From Saussurea involucrata (taxonomy: Eukaryota > Streptophyta > Magnoliopsida > Asterales > Asteraceae), in NCBI GenBank assembly GCA_033807775.1, contig CM066314.1, positions 148,107,429-148,171,428 of the forward strand: a DNA stretch of 64,000 bases, given 5' to 3'. Shown in pieces: positions 36,451-46,736 of this stretch (the first letter of the stretch is position 1; the number at the start of each line of letters is the position of its first letter). A program made the position numbers and the translations under genes. The notes below the pieces were generated by a model. That model saw only the letters and a program-made list of their open reading frames with translations, did not search any database and was not told the origin of the DNA.

Positions 36451-38445
36451 TTTTGGGAAAAACCTCAAAAAAAGGAAAACTGTGCATACAAGTAAATTAA
36501 GTTGTTTTTTAGTTTCTATGCACGTGTGCATTATGCACTTGTGCATGTTACAAATTACTTGTATGCACAAGTGCATACCATCCAGATGTAGGGCTACCAG
36601 GGTGTTCCTCAGTTTTTTTTTTGAGGTTTTCGCTTGAACCTGGCCCTGGCCCTATATATATATATAATATATATAACATATCAAGCAAACAAAATCTCCA
36701 AGAGCTTACCATATTTAAATCCAACACCTTGACAACGTGCAGATACGTCAAGTGTTTCCCTAACTGTCATCTCTGCAATATGCCAATCTTGTTGACTGAC
36801 ATAAGCTGATGTTCTCTGAGGAACGAATTCCTTCAGACCATGCCCGTTGTAGGTGATTTTCCCTGACGTCTGAGAGATAATCAAGATGCAAATAGAAAGA
36901 TTTAGTAAATAAAAGAAAGACAAAAAAAAACTTAACTGCTCATTGAAAGTCAGTTAGTAGGATGAAATAGTGGTAATGGTGTTTATCACAGACATGTTTT
37001 ATACCTGTAAATGATTTCCGAGACGCCCTGCCAAGGCCAACATCAGAGTTGTCTTTCCGGAGCTTGGAGGACCAAGAAGCAGCGTCATTCTGCATATACA
37101 AAGTCATTTATCATTAATTATATGATTGGGCTTTTACTGTCAAAATAATAGCTGGAAAATATTGCACCTTGAAGGTCTAATTATCCCACTAACATCATCC
37201 AAAATTGTTAGTTTTCTCCGCTTCCCCTTGTATATCCTCAATTGCCTTAAGAAAGCCTGTTCGACATTTTGAGATGGAAACCAATAAGCATCTACAAGTG
37301 TTTTTTAGATTGATGAAGATATAAGTTCTTATCAAATTTAGATCCTAAAAGATGGTTTTGCCTGCAAATGACATACCTCGGTCATGTTAACAATGAAATT
37401 GGTAATGGTTGGCAATGCTCTACTACCGACATGAACATGAGTTTCTACTTTCAAATTCTGAAATCTGACTTCAATCTTTGGAAATTCCAAATCCACCCTG
37501 CAATTTGAACATAAGAAACTGAGGAAAACAAACTTTAAAAAGAGGCTACCAGGATGGTTCTTGGATTCTATCTTGAAATAAAAAGAAAAGCCCAGGAAAA
37601 TAATTTGAGTTTATATCCAACAATGGCCTCATCGTTCGAATTTAATAACCTAACTATTTTTAGTGATGGCATAATCAGAAATGATTCTTAATGTTATGAA
37701 AGCTATGATGGGAAACCATTTATAAAGACACTATATATAGTTCAGTTGATCATTTTCGTAATTCTTCAAGTAACCAACATTAAAATTTGCTTAGTTTTGA
37801 AGGGAATAAACATCTCAGTTCATGTGAGAGATTAGTAATACTAGCCTACTCTTTCAATTCAGATGTTTAGCTTTTGTCTGTAATTTTATAAAGTGACAGA
37901 TTTTTCAGTTGATACCTGCAAATGAAAATTCTTCAGAAAACACTATCCAATTAAATAACTTATACAAACTCCATATTAATGCGATTTTCATACGAATTGA
38001 TGAATTAAAAATTTAAGCTAACATTTAGAAACAATAAGTTCTATAGATTATTAAATTTTTTCAGCACCGAACGTAAAGCAATAAGCAAAGCCAGAAATAG
38101 ACGAACAAAACAGTCAAAAAGGTGGCAGAAAATTTTAAAATCAAAATTAAAAACAGAAAATATCCATTACGCATCAAATCTCCGTCGCATTCGATCGAAG
38201 AACCGCTTCCAATCCTCATCGGCAGAATTCAACAACCGATCTAACACAACTTTCAGTTCCTCAACTTCAAGCTTATTAACATCAATCTCTTTCGAATCTC
38301 CAACGATGTTCGTAAATATACCTTTCCGAACTCGATTATAAGTCGGCAATCTCTCGATAGCCGCCCACCGCAACGCCTCCTCATCGTCGCCGTCTTCCCG
38401 AAACGACGAAGATCTGACTGACAGATTCTCCGCCGAATTCCACAT
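26893..38445 (-). CDS. ABCG32: ABCG32/PEC1 full-size ABC transporter (PDR type), complete, 24 exons
   Basis: Plasma-membrane PDR transporter of epidermal cells, exporting cutin precursors for cuticle assembly (family knowledge: Arabidopsis PEC1, barley Eibi1 group). Exons, 5' to 3' on the minus strand: 38445-38171, 37497-37377, 37256-37168, 37089-37005, 36869-36710, 36322-36246, 36102-36049, 35974-35884, 35782-35481, 35163-34882, 34526-34210, 34123-33963, 33655-33552, 33444-33288, 33164-33042, 32957-32866, 32780-32448, 32249-31959, 31879-31796, 30941-30808, 30721-30494, 30311-30140, 28545-28291, 27165-26893. The sum is 4260 bp, or 1419 aa (about 1420 in Arabidopsis), fully in frame. NBD1: Walker A GPPSSGKTT, signature ISGGQKKRLTTGE, Walker B VLIMDEIS. 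NBD2: GVSGAGKTT, LSTEQRKRLTIA, IVFMDEPTSGLD. Two membrane domains; end AIKSFVFQKR. The start MWNSAEN matches ABCG32; an upstream in-frame ATG (38454) adds three residues. NBD1 has SNGLDSS where STGLDSS is usual. Confidence 0.96.
27290..27690. repeat. Fold-back element rich in GGTAAG/CTTACC, ABCG32 intron 23
   Basis: Words such as TTACCGG, CCGGTAAG and GGTAAGTG recur on both strands, with opposed copies near 27310-27440 and 27530-27660. The element family is not recognised. Confidence 0.5.
27872..28135. mobile_element. hAT-like MITE (family E) copy, ABCG32 intron 23
   Basis: Ends GGGGTTGTTTGGTTGGTTTT on the left. The body carries GTATGAATAAAGTTGTC and the CCACTACCAAACAGTCATG phrase. It is inverted relative to the copy at 25606. 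Confidence 0.7.
29500..30120. mobile_element. CACTA-like fold-back remnants, ABCG32 intron 22
   Basis: Two related segments (about 29500-29830 and 29830-30120) carry the GACGTC/TCCTATAAA and GTTACAATAAGT / TATTGTAACAC opposed words of the 12439-12790 family. The termini are degraded. Confidence 0.55.
30997..31763. mobile_element. Stowaway MITE interrupted by a Harbinger-like MITE, ABCG32 intron 19
   Basis: Outer ends CCCCTCCATTCCAAAATAAG and ATTGGGAAGGAGGGAG are inverted and flanked by TA (30995-30996, 31764-31765). The Stowaway body is split at its ATACCCTTA site by a 593-bp insertion. Confidence 0.8.
31094..31686. mobile_element. PIF/Harbinger-like MITE nested in the Stowaway
   Basis: Termini GGGTGCGCTTGGTAT and GTACCAAACGCACCC (1-2 mismatches), with TTA at 31091-31093 and 31687-31689. 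It is related to the 881-bp element in BASS2 intron 12 (shared TTTGGTAC termini and GGACA words). The intact Stowaway copy at 23542 shows the unbroken site. Confidence 0.82.
33730..33950. mobile_element. MITE family A copy 3, ABCG32 intron 12
   Basis: Starts GGGTTGGGTTCCAGTGAGAG and ends ACGATCCTTCGCC. The flanks read ACTTCAATA on the left and ACTTCAAATA on the right, a 9-10 bp target duplication with one indel. The right flank lies within 12 bp of the splice donor of exon 12. Confidence 0.82.
34589..34800. mobile_element. MITE family A copy 4 with 10-bp TSD, ABCG32 intron 10
   Basis: A 212-bp element flanked by CACAAGAATA at 34579-34588 and 34801-34810. The inverted ends are GTTCCGGTGAGAAGTTGAGG / CCTCAACTTCTCAC. 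It is the best-preserved target site of the family and supports Mutator-like mobility. Confidence 0.9.
35190..35430. mobile_element. hAT-like MITE (family C) copy 3, ABCG32 intron 9
   Basis: Shares GGTTGTTTGGTAATTGTTCA, CTTTAGAACCATTAAGAGGC and CCTCTTAATGGAAC with the two other family-C copies. Confidence 0.75.
36368..36446. repeat. (TA)n(GA)n compound microsatellite
   Basis: About 25 TA units followed by about 14 GA units in ABCG32 intron 5, abutting MITE B4. Confidence 0.9.
36445..36653. mobile_element. MITE family B copy 4, ABCG32 intron 5
   Basis: Begins GGGAGGTTTTGGGAAAAACC and ends GGTTTTCGCTTGAACCTGG (inverted). It contains TGCACGTGTGCA, TGCACTTGTGCA and TGCACAAGTGCA palindrome variants. 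It lies between microsatellite blocks, so its target duplication cannot be read. Confidence 0.75.
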
Positions 38446-39364
38446 TTTTAACAAGACAACTTGAAATTGAAGTTGAAAACCCTAGATTTGAAGGGAGGCC
38501 TTATCTGGCACATAAGGTCACAGAGAAAACAAGCTTGTAATTGTACTCTGAAATATGTAGATACATTTTTACATATGGAGTGGTGGTTGAGAGCTCGGCA
38601 TTAATGGCGGGCTTTCTCTCTCTCAGCTTTTTTGAGAAAAACGTTATTTTTAGACTTAAAATACGCAGGGACCCACAACCCCTTTATCACCCGCCCATTG
38701 CTTTTTCTATTACTTATTAATTTATTTAAGAAAAAGATTAAACTCGTATTATTAAAATGATTTAAATATATAGTTTATATAAATGGGGAGGTTTTATATT
38801 TAAAAAATATATATGGGGAGGTTTTAAATATAAATCATCTCATTTATATAAACTATATAAATCAATGGCAATTGTTTCTATAATCTAATAAATATACGAT
38901 TTTATAAATATTTAAATTATTATATAGGATTGGGTTCTGATAAAAAGTGTGAAATCTGGTGAAAAATTGAGAAGTGGTTATCAACCGTTGGATGAGAAAT
39001 GAATGAACATTAGGATGAGATGCACCGAGATGCACTTGATCAATTACCTTTTAAGCCGCAATTCATGGAATGATATTTGATTAAAAGTGATTAAAGGTTT
39101 AAAAACATTTCTCACAAAAAATGACAATTCTCACCAAAAAATGACACTTCTCACATGATCCAATATAAAATGAAGGATCATGTGATAAGTTGAGTTAACG
39201 TAAAAAACGTGAAAAGTGGATCTGAACTCTTGATTACTTTTAATCTCAAGCAAACTTGTGAGTCGCGTTTGATACAAGGATTGATTTGTTGCATCTCATT
39301 CTAATGTGCATCCGAAAGTTGACCACTTCTCACATTAACTCAACTTCTCAATGGAACTCAACCC

Positions 39365-39365
<1 letters not shown>

Positions 39366-39427
<62 letters not shown>
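39366..39427. repeat. (TA)n(TG)n compound microsatellite
   Basis: About 19 TA units followed by about 11 TG units between two family-A MITEs. Confidence 0.9.
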
Positions 39428-40183
39428 ACAAGGTTGGGTTCCGGTGAAAAGGTGGGAAGTGGTTATCAACCCATGAATGAGAAATGAATGAACAGTAGGA
39501 TGAGATGCACCGAGATAAAATGCACTGAGATGCACCAAATCAATTCTCTTTTAAGCCGTAATTCATGGGAGAGTATTTGATTAAAAGTGATCAACAGTTT
39601 AAAAGTATTTGTCACAAAAAATGACACTTCTCACATGATCTCATGCCTATATGTACATATATACATATAAGCAAATGATCGTGTGAAAAGTTGAGATTAA
39701 TGTGAGAAAAGTGGATTTAACCGTTGATCACTTCAGTCAAATGCCCTCCCATGAATTGCGCCTTAGAAGGGAATTGATCCGGTGAATCCTATCTCGATAT
39801 CTCCTCCTAATGTTCTTTCATTTCTCATCCAATGATTGATAACCACTTCTCACATTAACCTCGACTTCTTACCAAAACCCAACTCTCGATAAAATGTTCA
39901 AATATAGGATACATTTTGAATCATATTATTACAATAAAATGCTACATAGAAGATTGTTTCTCTAATCAATCAAAGCAACACAGAAACATAATGCTTTTTT
40001 CAAAAATGTTGTTATTATTTTATTTGTACTAAATGGATTTTATCACTATTTAATTATTAATCAAATATGTAAAGATACTTTTAACTTATGTATGTAACGT
40101 TTTTGACGTAAGGAGGTGAAATTAAAGGCGAAGCTTGATATGCTTTAACGAATATTGTGGTTTTGATGATACTCGTGAGGTGT

Positions 40184-40241
40184 AAGCTGCCAAGTGGAGG
40201 TGTATCGATAGGTAGCACGTTACACCTCCACTTGGCAACTT
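40184..40241. repeat. Short hairpin, 16-bp perfect arms
   Basis: GCCAAGTGGAGGTGTA (40189-40204) and its exact reverse complement (40221-40236) are separated by 16 bp. One mismatch extends the stem by about five more pairs. It sits just upstream of the retrotransposon nest. Confidence 0.7.
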
Positions 40242-40314
40242 ATTGCTGATTTCATGTTATGGGAATTTGAATTACAACAGTTGGGAAAATGCAATTTAAT
40301 TGCTGATTGGTTAA

Positions 40315-41239
40315 TGTTGGGTCATCAAAGATTTAAAATTGACTCATCGATATTTCTCCTAAATCTTATTTAGAATATTTTAGATTGGTTCTTTACAATG
40401 ACTTGTATAAGATAGCAAATGTTCGATGAAGTCGAAGATCAACCGAAACCAAACTTGAAGATATTCTCATCTGTGGAAGTGAAGAATATCTTTTCTCAAC
40501 AAACATCAAGTCATTGTCCACCGATGATCCCTATGCACATCAATGGACAACTCCCACCGATCCATCCCTATGATCGGCCAACAAGAGTTCCACCGATAAC
40601 AGCCTCAATCGGTGGGAACTCAGTAATCTTCATGAATGCAAATTTTCAAGATTTCCCACCAATCTCAAGCTCAAGTCGGTGGAACACCATCGGTGGATAA
40701 ATTCTTGGAAGACACAAAAGGAAGATCATTTATTATGGGACAATATCTATTGCCAGGTAAAAGTGACTATTTGTCGTTTTATCCATTATCAGATAACGTC
40801 TAAATCAGCATGGGTATTCTTCCTAGTACCAAGGAAAAAGGTGAAAAAGACACATCAACTTTTCAGAAGTCAACACCTACAATTGAATCTCCTGATGACA
40901 AGTGTCCTAAGCATTTAATGTTTCTCACACTATAAAAGGAGGAAGAAGCTCCTCATGCAAACTACGCTTTCTGGAAGATTTTCTCAGTGCAAGCATTCTC
41001 CATTTCTCAAGAACTTTATAGCTTTGATTCTAAGTGTTCAAGTTGTTTTTTTTTCAGTATACTTTGTGAAAGATTGTTAGAATAGTTTTACTTGTTCTTT
41101 TCCGCAACAGTCTTTAGTTTATATGTGTAATTCTTGTTGAAAGATTTTCAATAATAGAATTAAATTAAGTAAATTTTGAGTATTGTATTCAACCCCCCCT
41201 CCTCTTCTACAATACTTGTTAAGCCATCTGGGACTAACA
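40315..41239 (+). repeat. 5' LTR of Sirevirus 1 (left border approximate)
   Basis: The right border is firm: GGGACTAACA, then two bases, then the primer site. The left border is the best TGTTGGGTC-like start and is uncertain without the other LTR. A TATAAAA box is at 40931-40937. CACCGAT and ATCGGTGG words are frequent at 40515-40700, as in the rest of this element. Confidence 0.55.
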
Positions 41240-41241
41240 AA

Positions 41242-41253
41242 TGGTATCAGAGC
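41242..41253 (+). other. Primer-binding site (tRNA-iMet type) of Sirevirus 1
   Basis: TGGTATCAGAGC, complementary to the 3' end of initiator methionine tRNA and standard for plant copia elements, two bases after the LTR. Confidence 0.9.
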
Positions 41254-43189
41254 AGAAAGTTTAATTCATAAACTTGATCTGCAATGGCTGCCTCTTCCTC
41301 TTCAAACAATGAAATAACTTTTCAAAACAATTTCTCTGAAAACGGCTCCATAGCCAAACCACCAAAGTTTAACCCCAACAACTTTGCTCTCTAGAAAAGT
41401 CGCATGATGCTATTCATGGAAGGAGTGGATACTAGATATCCAACCATTCTCAAATAGGGACCCATCATCCCTAGAGTCTGGGCTCGCTATGAAACGCAGA
41501 GGACTGGAAAAGAAATCGCTGGTAAAGATAAATCTAATGATTCAGATGATTCTTCTGATGAAGAGAAATCCAAAGCTATTGGTCGCTATATTCTTAAAAA
41601 CCCTAAGAAATACACTGATGAAGAAAAGCGTCTAGTTTCTCTTGACTCTAAGGTCAGGGCTATTATTGCTCTCTCCCTTCCTGATGAGGTCTATCACTCT
41701 CTAGTAAACTTTGAGACTACTAAAGAAATGTGGACCACACTGTGTGTACTATACGAAGGTACAGAGGAAGTGAAGAAGAGCAAAAAGATTGCTCTCATCA
41801 GAAAGTATGAGCTTTTTGCTCATGAGAAAGGAGAATCTCTCTCCAGTTATTATAATCGTTTCAATAGTCTTCTAAATGATCTGAAGTTATTGGGCAGAGT
41901 CTATGAAAATGAGGAAGTCTTATGCAAGTTCATGGATTGTCTCCCTGAATTTTGGGAGAACATATGCACTTGCATCAAGACAACCAATGATCTTGAGTTC
42001 ATGCCCTTAACTGTCTTGTATGGAACTCTTTTCAACTTTGAACAAACCAAACTGCAAAGGAAGTCTTTCATTAAAAAGATAAAAGTCTCTTCTATAGCCC
42101 TTGTCAGTGAAACTTCCAAGAAATCTCAAAGTGTTCCTCAAATCACCTATCCTTCATCAGACTCTGACAATGACAGCCATAATAACTCTACCCACCAAAC
42201 GGAGGCATATCTAAGTGATGCTGATGATGAAGGTGAGGAAACCTCGGTTAAGCAGATATCTGATGAAATGGCTATGATGGCTGGTTTCAAGAACAAGTCT
42301 CGTCTTTCTAGCAAATCTAAAACTTTCAGAAAACCCTTCTCTTCCACAAAACCCCCCTCTTCTGATAAGTCAAATGAGGAGTGTTTTAATTGTGGTAAGA
42401 AAGGACATTTTGCATCTGAGTGTAGAAGTAAGCGTGTTGTAAAATATAGGACCACACCCTCTGACAAGTTCTCCTCTAAATATGAGAAACCCAAAAACAA
42501 TTCCTTCTAATCAACCGTTTCCAGAAAAGGTACTCAACCATCTTCTCAAGTTCATCAAGAACGTGCTGAGAAGTACAAGGCCAAGTACAAGAAAGAGAAA
42601 GAAAGAAATGAGGGTCTCCTCAGAAAAGGAAAGGGGCTCATGGCAGAAATTCATGATTGGGATGAAGAGGAAACTTCTGACAGTGACAAAGATTCTCCCA
42701 ACATGTGTTTCATGGCCATATCTGAAGATATGGAAGATTCAGAAAAGGCTGCCTCTCCAATGGCTCTGGTGTCAACTGGGTGCTCGACATCATACTCTCA
42801 AGTACATCCCTTTAATTCTATGACTGACACTGAAAAAATTGATGCATATGAATCCTTAACTAATGACTACTATACCATCAAGGATGCCAAGAAAACAAAA
42901 TCTGTTCAAGTTAAAAATCTCACTTCCCAACTTGAAATTTGTATGTCTAAACTTGAAAAGTTTGAGGAAATCAAAGCTGAGCTTGAGGATCTGAAAACCA
43001 TAAATCACATTATTTCAAAAGAGAAAAACAAGCTTTTTAAGAGACTAAAAAGAGAACAAGAGATCGTTAGAAAATGGACTAGTTCTTCGAAAAATCTTGA
43101 GAAAATCTTTCAAGACCAAATCTCTTGTGATAATAAATTTGGTTTAGGCTTTGGAAAAACAGATTTTGAAACCTCTTCTCATGCTCTTG

Positions 43190-44956
43190 TGTAACACCCC
43201 ATATTTTATCTTCTTGTAGTTGTTGTGAATAAATAAGAGTTTGGGGGCCTTTGTGTGAAACTTGAAAACTTACGTGTCAAGAGGGTGAATAGAAGAAGTG
43301 TTAAGATGAAAACCCTCATTTTCATTCATTTGTTCATAGTGTCGGCTGAGAAGTGTAGAGAAGGAAAGGGGTCACAAGAGGTCACAATTGAAGATTGGAG
43401 AAGGAAGTTTTCAGCAAGAGATTGAAGAAATTTCTGTCAAGGTATACCATCTTCTTTGTCTCTTTGTTTTGTTGCTAGAATAGAGGCTTTAGATGCATTT
43501 TCCTTAATGCATTCTTTTCTTAGAAGTATTTTGTGGAGAAACCACTTGGAAGGGTGGGATTGATGAATCTCTTGGGGAAATTGTGGAATCTTGATGAGAT
43601 TTCACTCTTCCAATGGAGGTTTCTAGGTTTTGTTCATTATTGGGAGTGTTTTGGTTGAAAAGAGATGACTATTGGGTAAATTGAGATTGGAAATTTGAAT
43701 GGATAAATCATTGATTTGGTTTTGAGCTTAATTGATGTTTTGATGATGGGTAATTGTGGGGAAAGGTCTAGAACATCCATTATCTTATTTTGGATGCTTA
43801 AAAATCGATTTGGGAGCATCTTAGGGGTATTGGAGTTGAGTTTTCGGACTGAAATTGGTTGTGCAGACTTGAGAAAGATGAACAGGAAGTTACGCGGTTT
43901 GTTACGCGGTTTGCAAACCACGTAACAAGTGGCGTAAGTCCATGTTTTGTGCGTCTTCTTCGGTTCGCTTCGTGTTTCGGGTCTAGAATCGAGGCATCAT
44001 TTGGGGTTTTGTTTTAGGGGCTTAATAGGGGTGTTTTGGGATGTAATTAGATGGTTTGACACCATTCTTATGACGTCCAATTCAGGTGTTCGGTTTGGAC
44101 TAAAGTGTGTCCCGGAGCATGTGTCGAGGTGCTAAGGCTAAGGTGAGTTCCCTTACCCCATTTGTGTGAATGAAATGTTTTGTGAAAGGTTTTCATAACT
44201 GATTATGGTTACTAGCATGTTGACATGATTTAACTTTTGAAAGGTTTTATTGCATATGACATGGAAATGTTTACGAATGCATGCAAGTTGTTTATATGTT
44301 CATTTATACGTAAATGTTGATTGCATGCTCTTGTGATGGTTATTGCCACGTGTGGAGTCGGGTTGCACAGTAGGGTGATGAGACCGAATGCCGTGCCCGA
44401 CTTTGTAGGGTGATGAAACCGAATGTCGTGCCCGGCTTTGTAGGGTGATGAAACCGAATGCCGTGCCCGGCTTTGTAGGGTGATAAAGCAGAATGCCGAG
44501 CCCGGCTTTGTAGGGTGATGAAAGTGAATGTCGAGCCCGACTTTGTAGGGTGATGTGAGTCGAGCCCACTGTGCTATACCCTTGTTGAATACATGACTTG
44601 GAACGTTATTACTTTATAGAACGACATGATATTTTACTTGGCTTGTGAACTCGTTTTCAAAAGGGGGAATTCACTAGACCTCATGGTCTAACCCTCGCTT
44701 TTCAAAAACTAAAACCATTTTCAGGTGATAGTCGTGTTTGGAATTTCATCCGGTGATGATGGAAGGATTGTGGAGTTGTAGAAGAGCTAGAGTCTAGTGA
44801 AGACTGGTAGATTACCATCGGGCTTCTTGTAGAATCTCAGTTGTGAAGGTGTTTTTCCGCTGTGAGTTTAGAGTAGATCTGATGTATTGTACATTTTGGG
44901 ACCGTTTTTGATTGTAATATTGCAACTTATATTTTATTAAATTTTGGGTTGTTACA
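43190..44956 (+). mobile_element. Solo LTR of a Ty3/gypsy-type element, TSD TCTTG
   Basis: 1767 bp starting TGTAACACCCC and ending GGGTTGTTACA (inverted TGTAAC/GTTACA termini), flanked by TCTTG at 43185-43189 and 44957-44961. There is no internal domain, PBS or PPT, so it is an LTR left by unequal recombination. Host gag reads in the same frame on both sides. The interior has a 35-bp tandem repeat and no supported gene. Confidence 0.9.
44370..44560. repeat. 35-bp tandem repeat, about 5.4 units, inside the solo LTR
   Basis: Five units of GTAGGGTGATGAAACCGAAT plus a 15-base CCGTGCCCGGCTTT-like remainder, followed by a partial sixth. The units differ at several positions. The antisense ORF over it (a repeated peptide) is a consequence of the period not being a gene. 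Confidence 0.88.
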
Positions 44957-45540
44957 TCTTGCCTCTACCTCTAGTGTATGGCATGATTCCTCAGAGTCAA
45001 GCTCAAGTGACTTTATCTCTCTAAACTCAGATGATCTAAATGAAGCCTTAAAATTCGGAATGTTTATAAAAGACAAAGAATCTTCCTCTGTCCAAAACAG
45101 TGAGACACAAGATTCCAATGATGTTTCAAAACCCATTCATGATGTCTTGAAAGATTTAACCATTGATGAAGTCTCTTCGCCAGATTTTTCAAAATCAAAG
45201 ATCTTCAAAAATGACAAAAGTTTCAAACAAACCTTGAAGAGAAAGTCTCCTGAACTTTCAAAAACTTTTGATAAAAGTAATCACTCCACTCTCTCCAAAA
45301 GTGTTCTGGGTTTTCCTCCTTTAATGTCCAATTTTGGTCCTAAAGCTATTCAAGTTGATGTAAAAGGGAAAGGAAAAGAAAAAGAGCAAAAATCTAAAAA
45401 TATGTTCATCTATAGAAAGTGTTACAACTGTGGTGACACTTTTCATCTTGCAAAAGATTGTCCAAAGGAAAGAATCGACAAAACCAAACTTAAGGACTCT
45501 TCCTCCTCTAACCCCAAAGGAACCACCACCAAATGGGTAC

Positions 45541-46635
45541 TGTTTGGGTAAAAAATCACACCCTCGACCGACCTGAGGAAATCCCCTCGACATGACCCAT
45601 GGACATTGATTACCTTGCCCCCGACCGACAAGGATAATACCCATTATTATCATATCCCCGACATACGTTAAATAACTACTATAATTGACTTTTTGGGTCA
45701 GTAGTCATCTTACATCTAATGATCGCACGTCACGTGTCGCACGTCGCACATCGCCAGTCACACGTCACTAGTCTTATGTCGCCAGTTATGACTCGTCGAT
45801 CTTACGTCGACAGTCTCCTGTCATCGCTGTTATATCGCTCTGGCTCTGCGACAACATCGTCCTGACATCCTGGTCTTACGACCTAGTCTTACGACCTAGT
45901 CTTACGATTATACTATCCATTAACATCCGTTTCTTCTGTTTATCAATGCAGGTCTTGACCACGACCAGAAAAGGTAAGACACTTGTTATGAACCATATCT
46001 TGTATTAAGATAAGGTCCCGACGAAGACCCAGAAAACCTCCGTCGTCCCTCCTGAAAGGCAAGTCGAGAGTTCCTCGCGACACTCGACACTCGACCACGA
46101 CGTCGCCCGCTCCGTACGATCGTCGCATAGAACCATGCGACCTCGACCAACTAACGTTCACATAATATAACTGTTACGTTTGTTAAGTGGTTAATGCAGG
46201 AGTCAAAGTCATTAATGGGCAACGGCTATAACCGACGAAGTCATTAACAAGCATTTAATCCCACATTGAAGACAACGACCATTACGAGACCAATCATCAA
46301 AGGAGCATTCAATGCCCGACAGCGGTTATAAAGCGCGCCATAAAGGCACCATTAATAGCCGACGGAGGCTATAAAAAAGCCTATGCTGCAACCAATTGAG
46401 AGGGAGAACATAAAACACTGAAATCAAACACTCAAACTCTGGAAATCACATACAGAAAGCTATCATCTAGCACCGAATTCCAGAATACTACAGCGAACTT
46501 AAGAACAACAGAAGCAAAGAACTTTCTCTTGAAGAAACGCTCTCGTCGCACGTCTCGTCGAAAGATTCTTTCTTTAGTTGTTTAAGTCCACATCGACCTT
46601 AAGTTGTCCCTTTGGTACGATTTTTGGCATTAACA
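45541..46635 (+). repeat. 5' LTR of the gypsy element
   Basis: 1095 bp. It contains a tract of GTCGCAC, CGTCGA and TCACGT words at 45725-45900 and a 13-bp tandem duplication (CTTACGACCTAGT) absent from the 3' LTR. A short minus-strand ORF present in both LTRs is not a gene. Confidence 0.92.
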
Positions 46636-46660
46636 GTTTGGCGCCATCCGTGGGACCCCA
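46636..46660 (+). other. Primer-binding site region of the gypsy element
   Basis: GTTTGGCGCCATCCGTGGGA directly follows the LTR. The TTGGCGCC...GTGGG pattern is common to plant gypsy primer sites. I do not assign the tRNA. Confidence 0.7.
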
Positions 46661-46736
46661 TCTAGAGAAAATCCTCGACGAAACGTGCACCTTACTAACA
46701 GTTTCTTGGAGTTTCCTCTACTTTCATCACAGGAAA

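Larger units (their letters stand above)
38446..40314. other. ABCG32 upstream region with a cluster of four family-A MITEs
   Basis: About 480 bp of unique sequence upstream of the ABCG32 ATG, probably leader and promoter, precede a cluster of MITE copies. They lie at 38927-39162 (forward), 39173-39364 (inverse), 39431-39640 (forward) and 39675-39887 (inverse), recognised by the TGGTTATCAACC-, GATGCACCGAGAT- and CAATTCATGG-type phrases. A (TA)n(TG)n microsatellite (39366-39427) separates them. I could not identify a specific regulatory site. Confidence 0.65.
41284..45540 (+). pseudogene. Sirevirus 1 gag (three in-frame stops, split by a solo LTR)
   Basis: Starts MAASSSSNNEI at 41284 in the frame used by the rest of gag. 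In-frame TAG at 41392 and 41455 stand where TGG (Trp) is expected. The UBN2-like capsid region follows, then the first zinc knuckle CFNCGKKGHFASEC (about 42381-42422). A TAA at 42508 leaves the same frame open downstream, through a Glu/Lys-rich coiled-coil region (about 42800-43110). The solo LTR interrupts at 43190, and the frame resumes at about 44962. A second knuckle, CYNCGDTFHLAKDC, is at about 45420-45461. The 3' end is separated from pol by the gypsy insertion at 45541. The two knuckles and long gag are typical of Sireviruses. Confidence 0.8.

Noticed and set aside
44370..44560. CRISPR-like array
   Set aside because: The units are directly contiguous 35-mers without unique spacers, in a plant LTR.
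44300..44569. Repetitive minus-strand peptide (tandem about 12-residue units)
   Set aside because: Produced by the 35-bp tandem repeat in the solo LTR. No start context or homologous domain known to me.
45943..46161. 72-codon minus-strand ORF present twice (also 49716-49934)
   Set aside because: It is duplicated only because it lies in both LTRs of the gypsy element.
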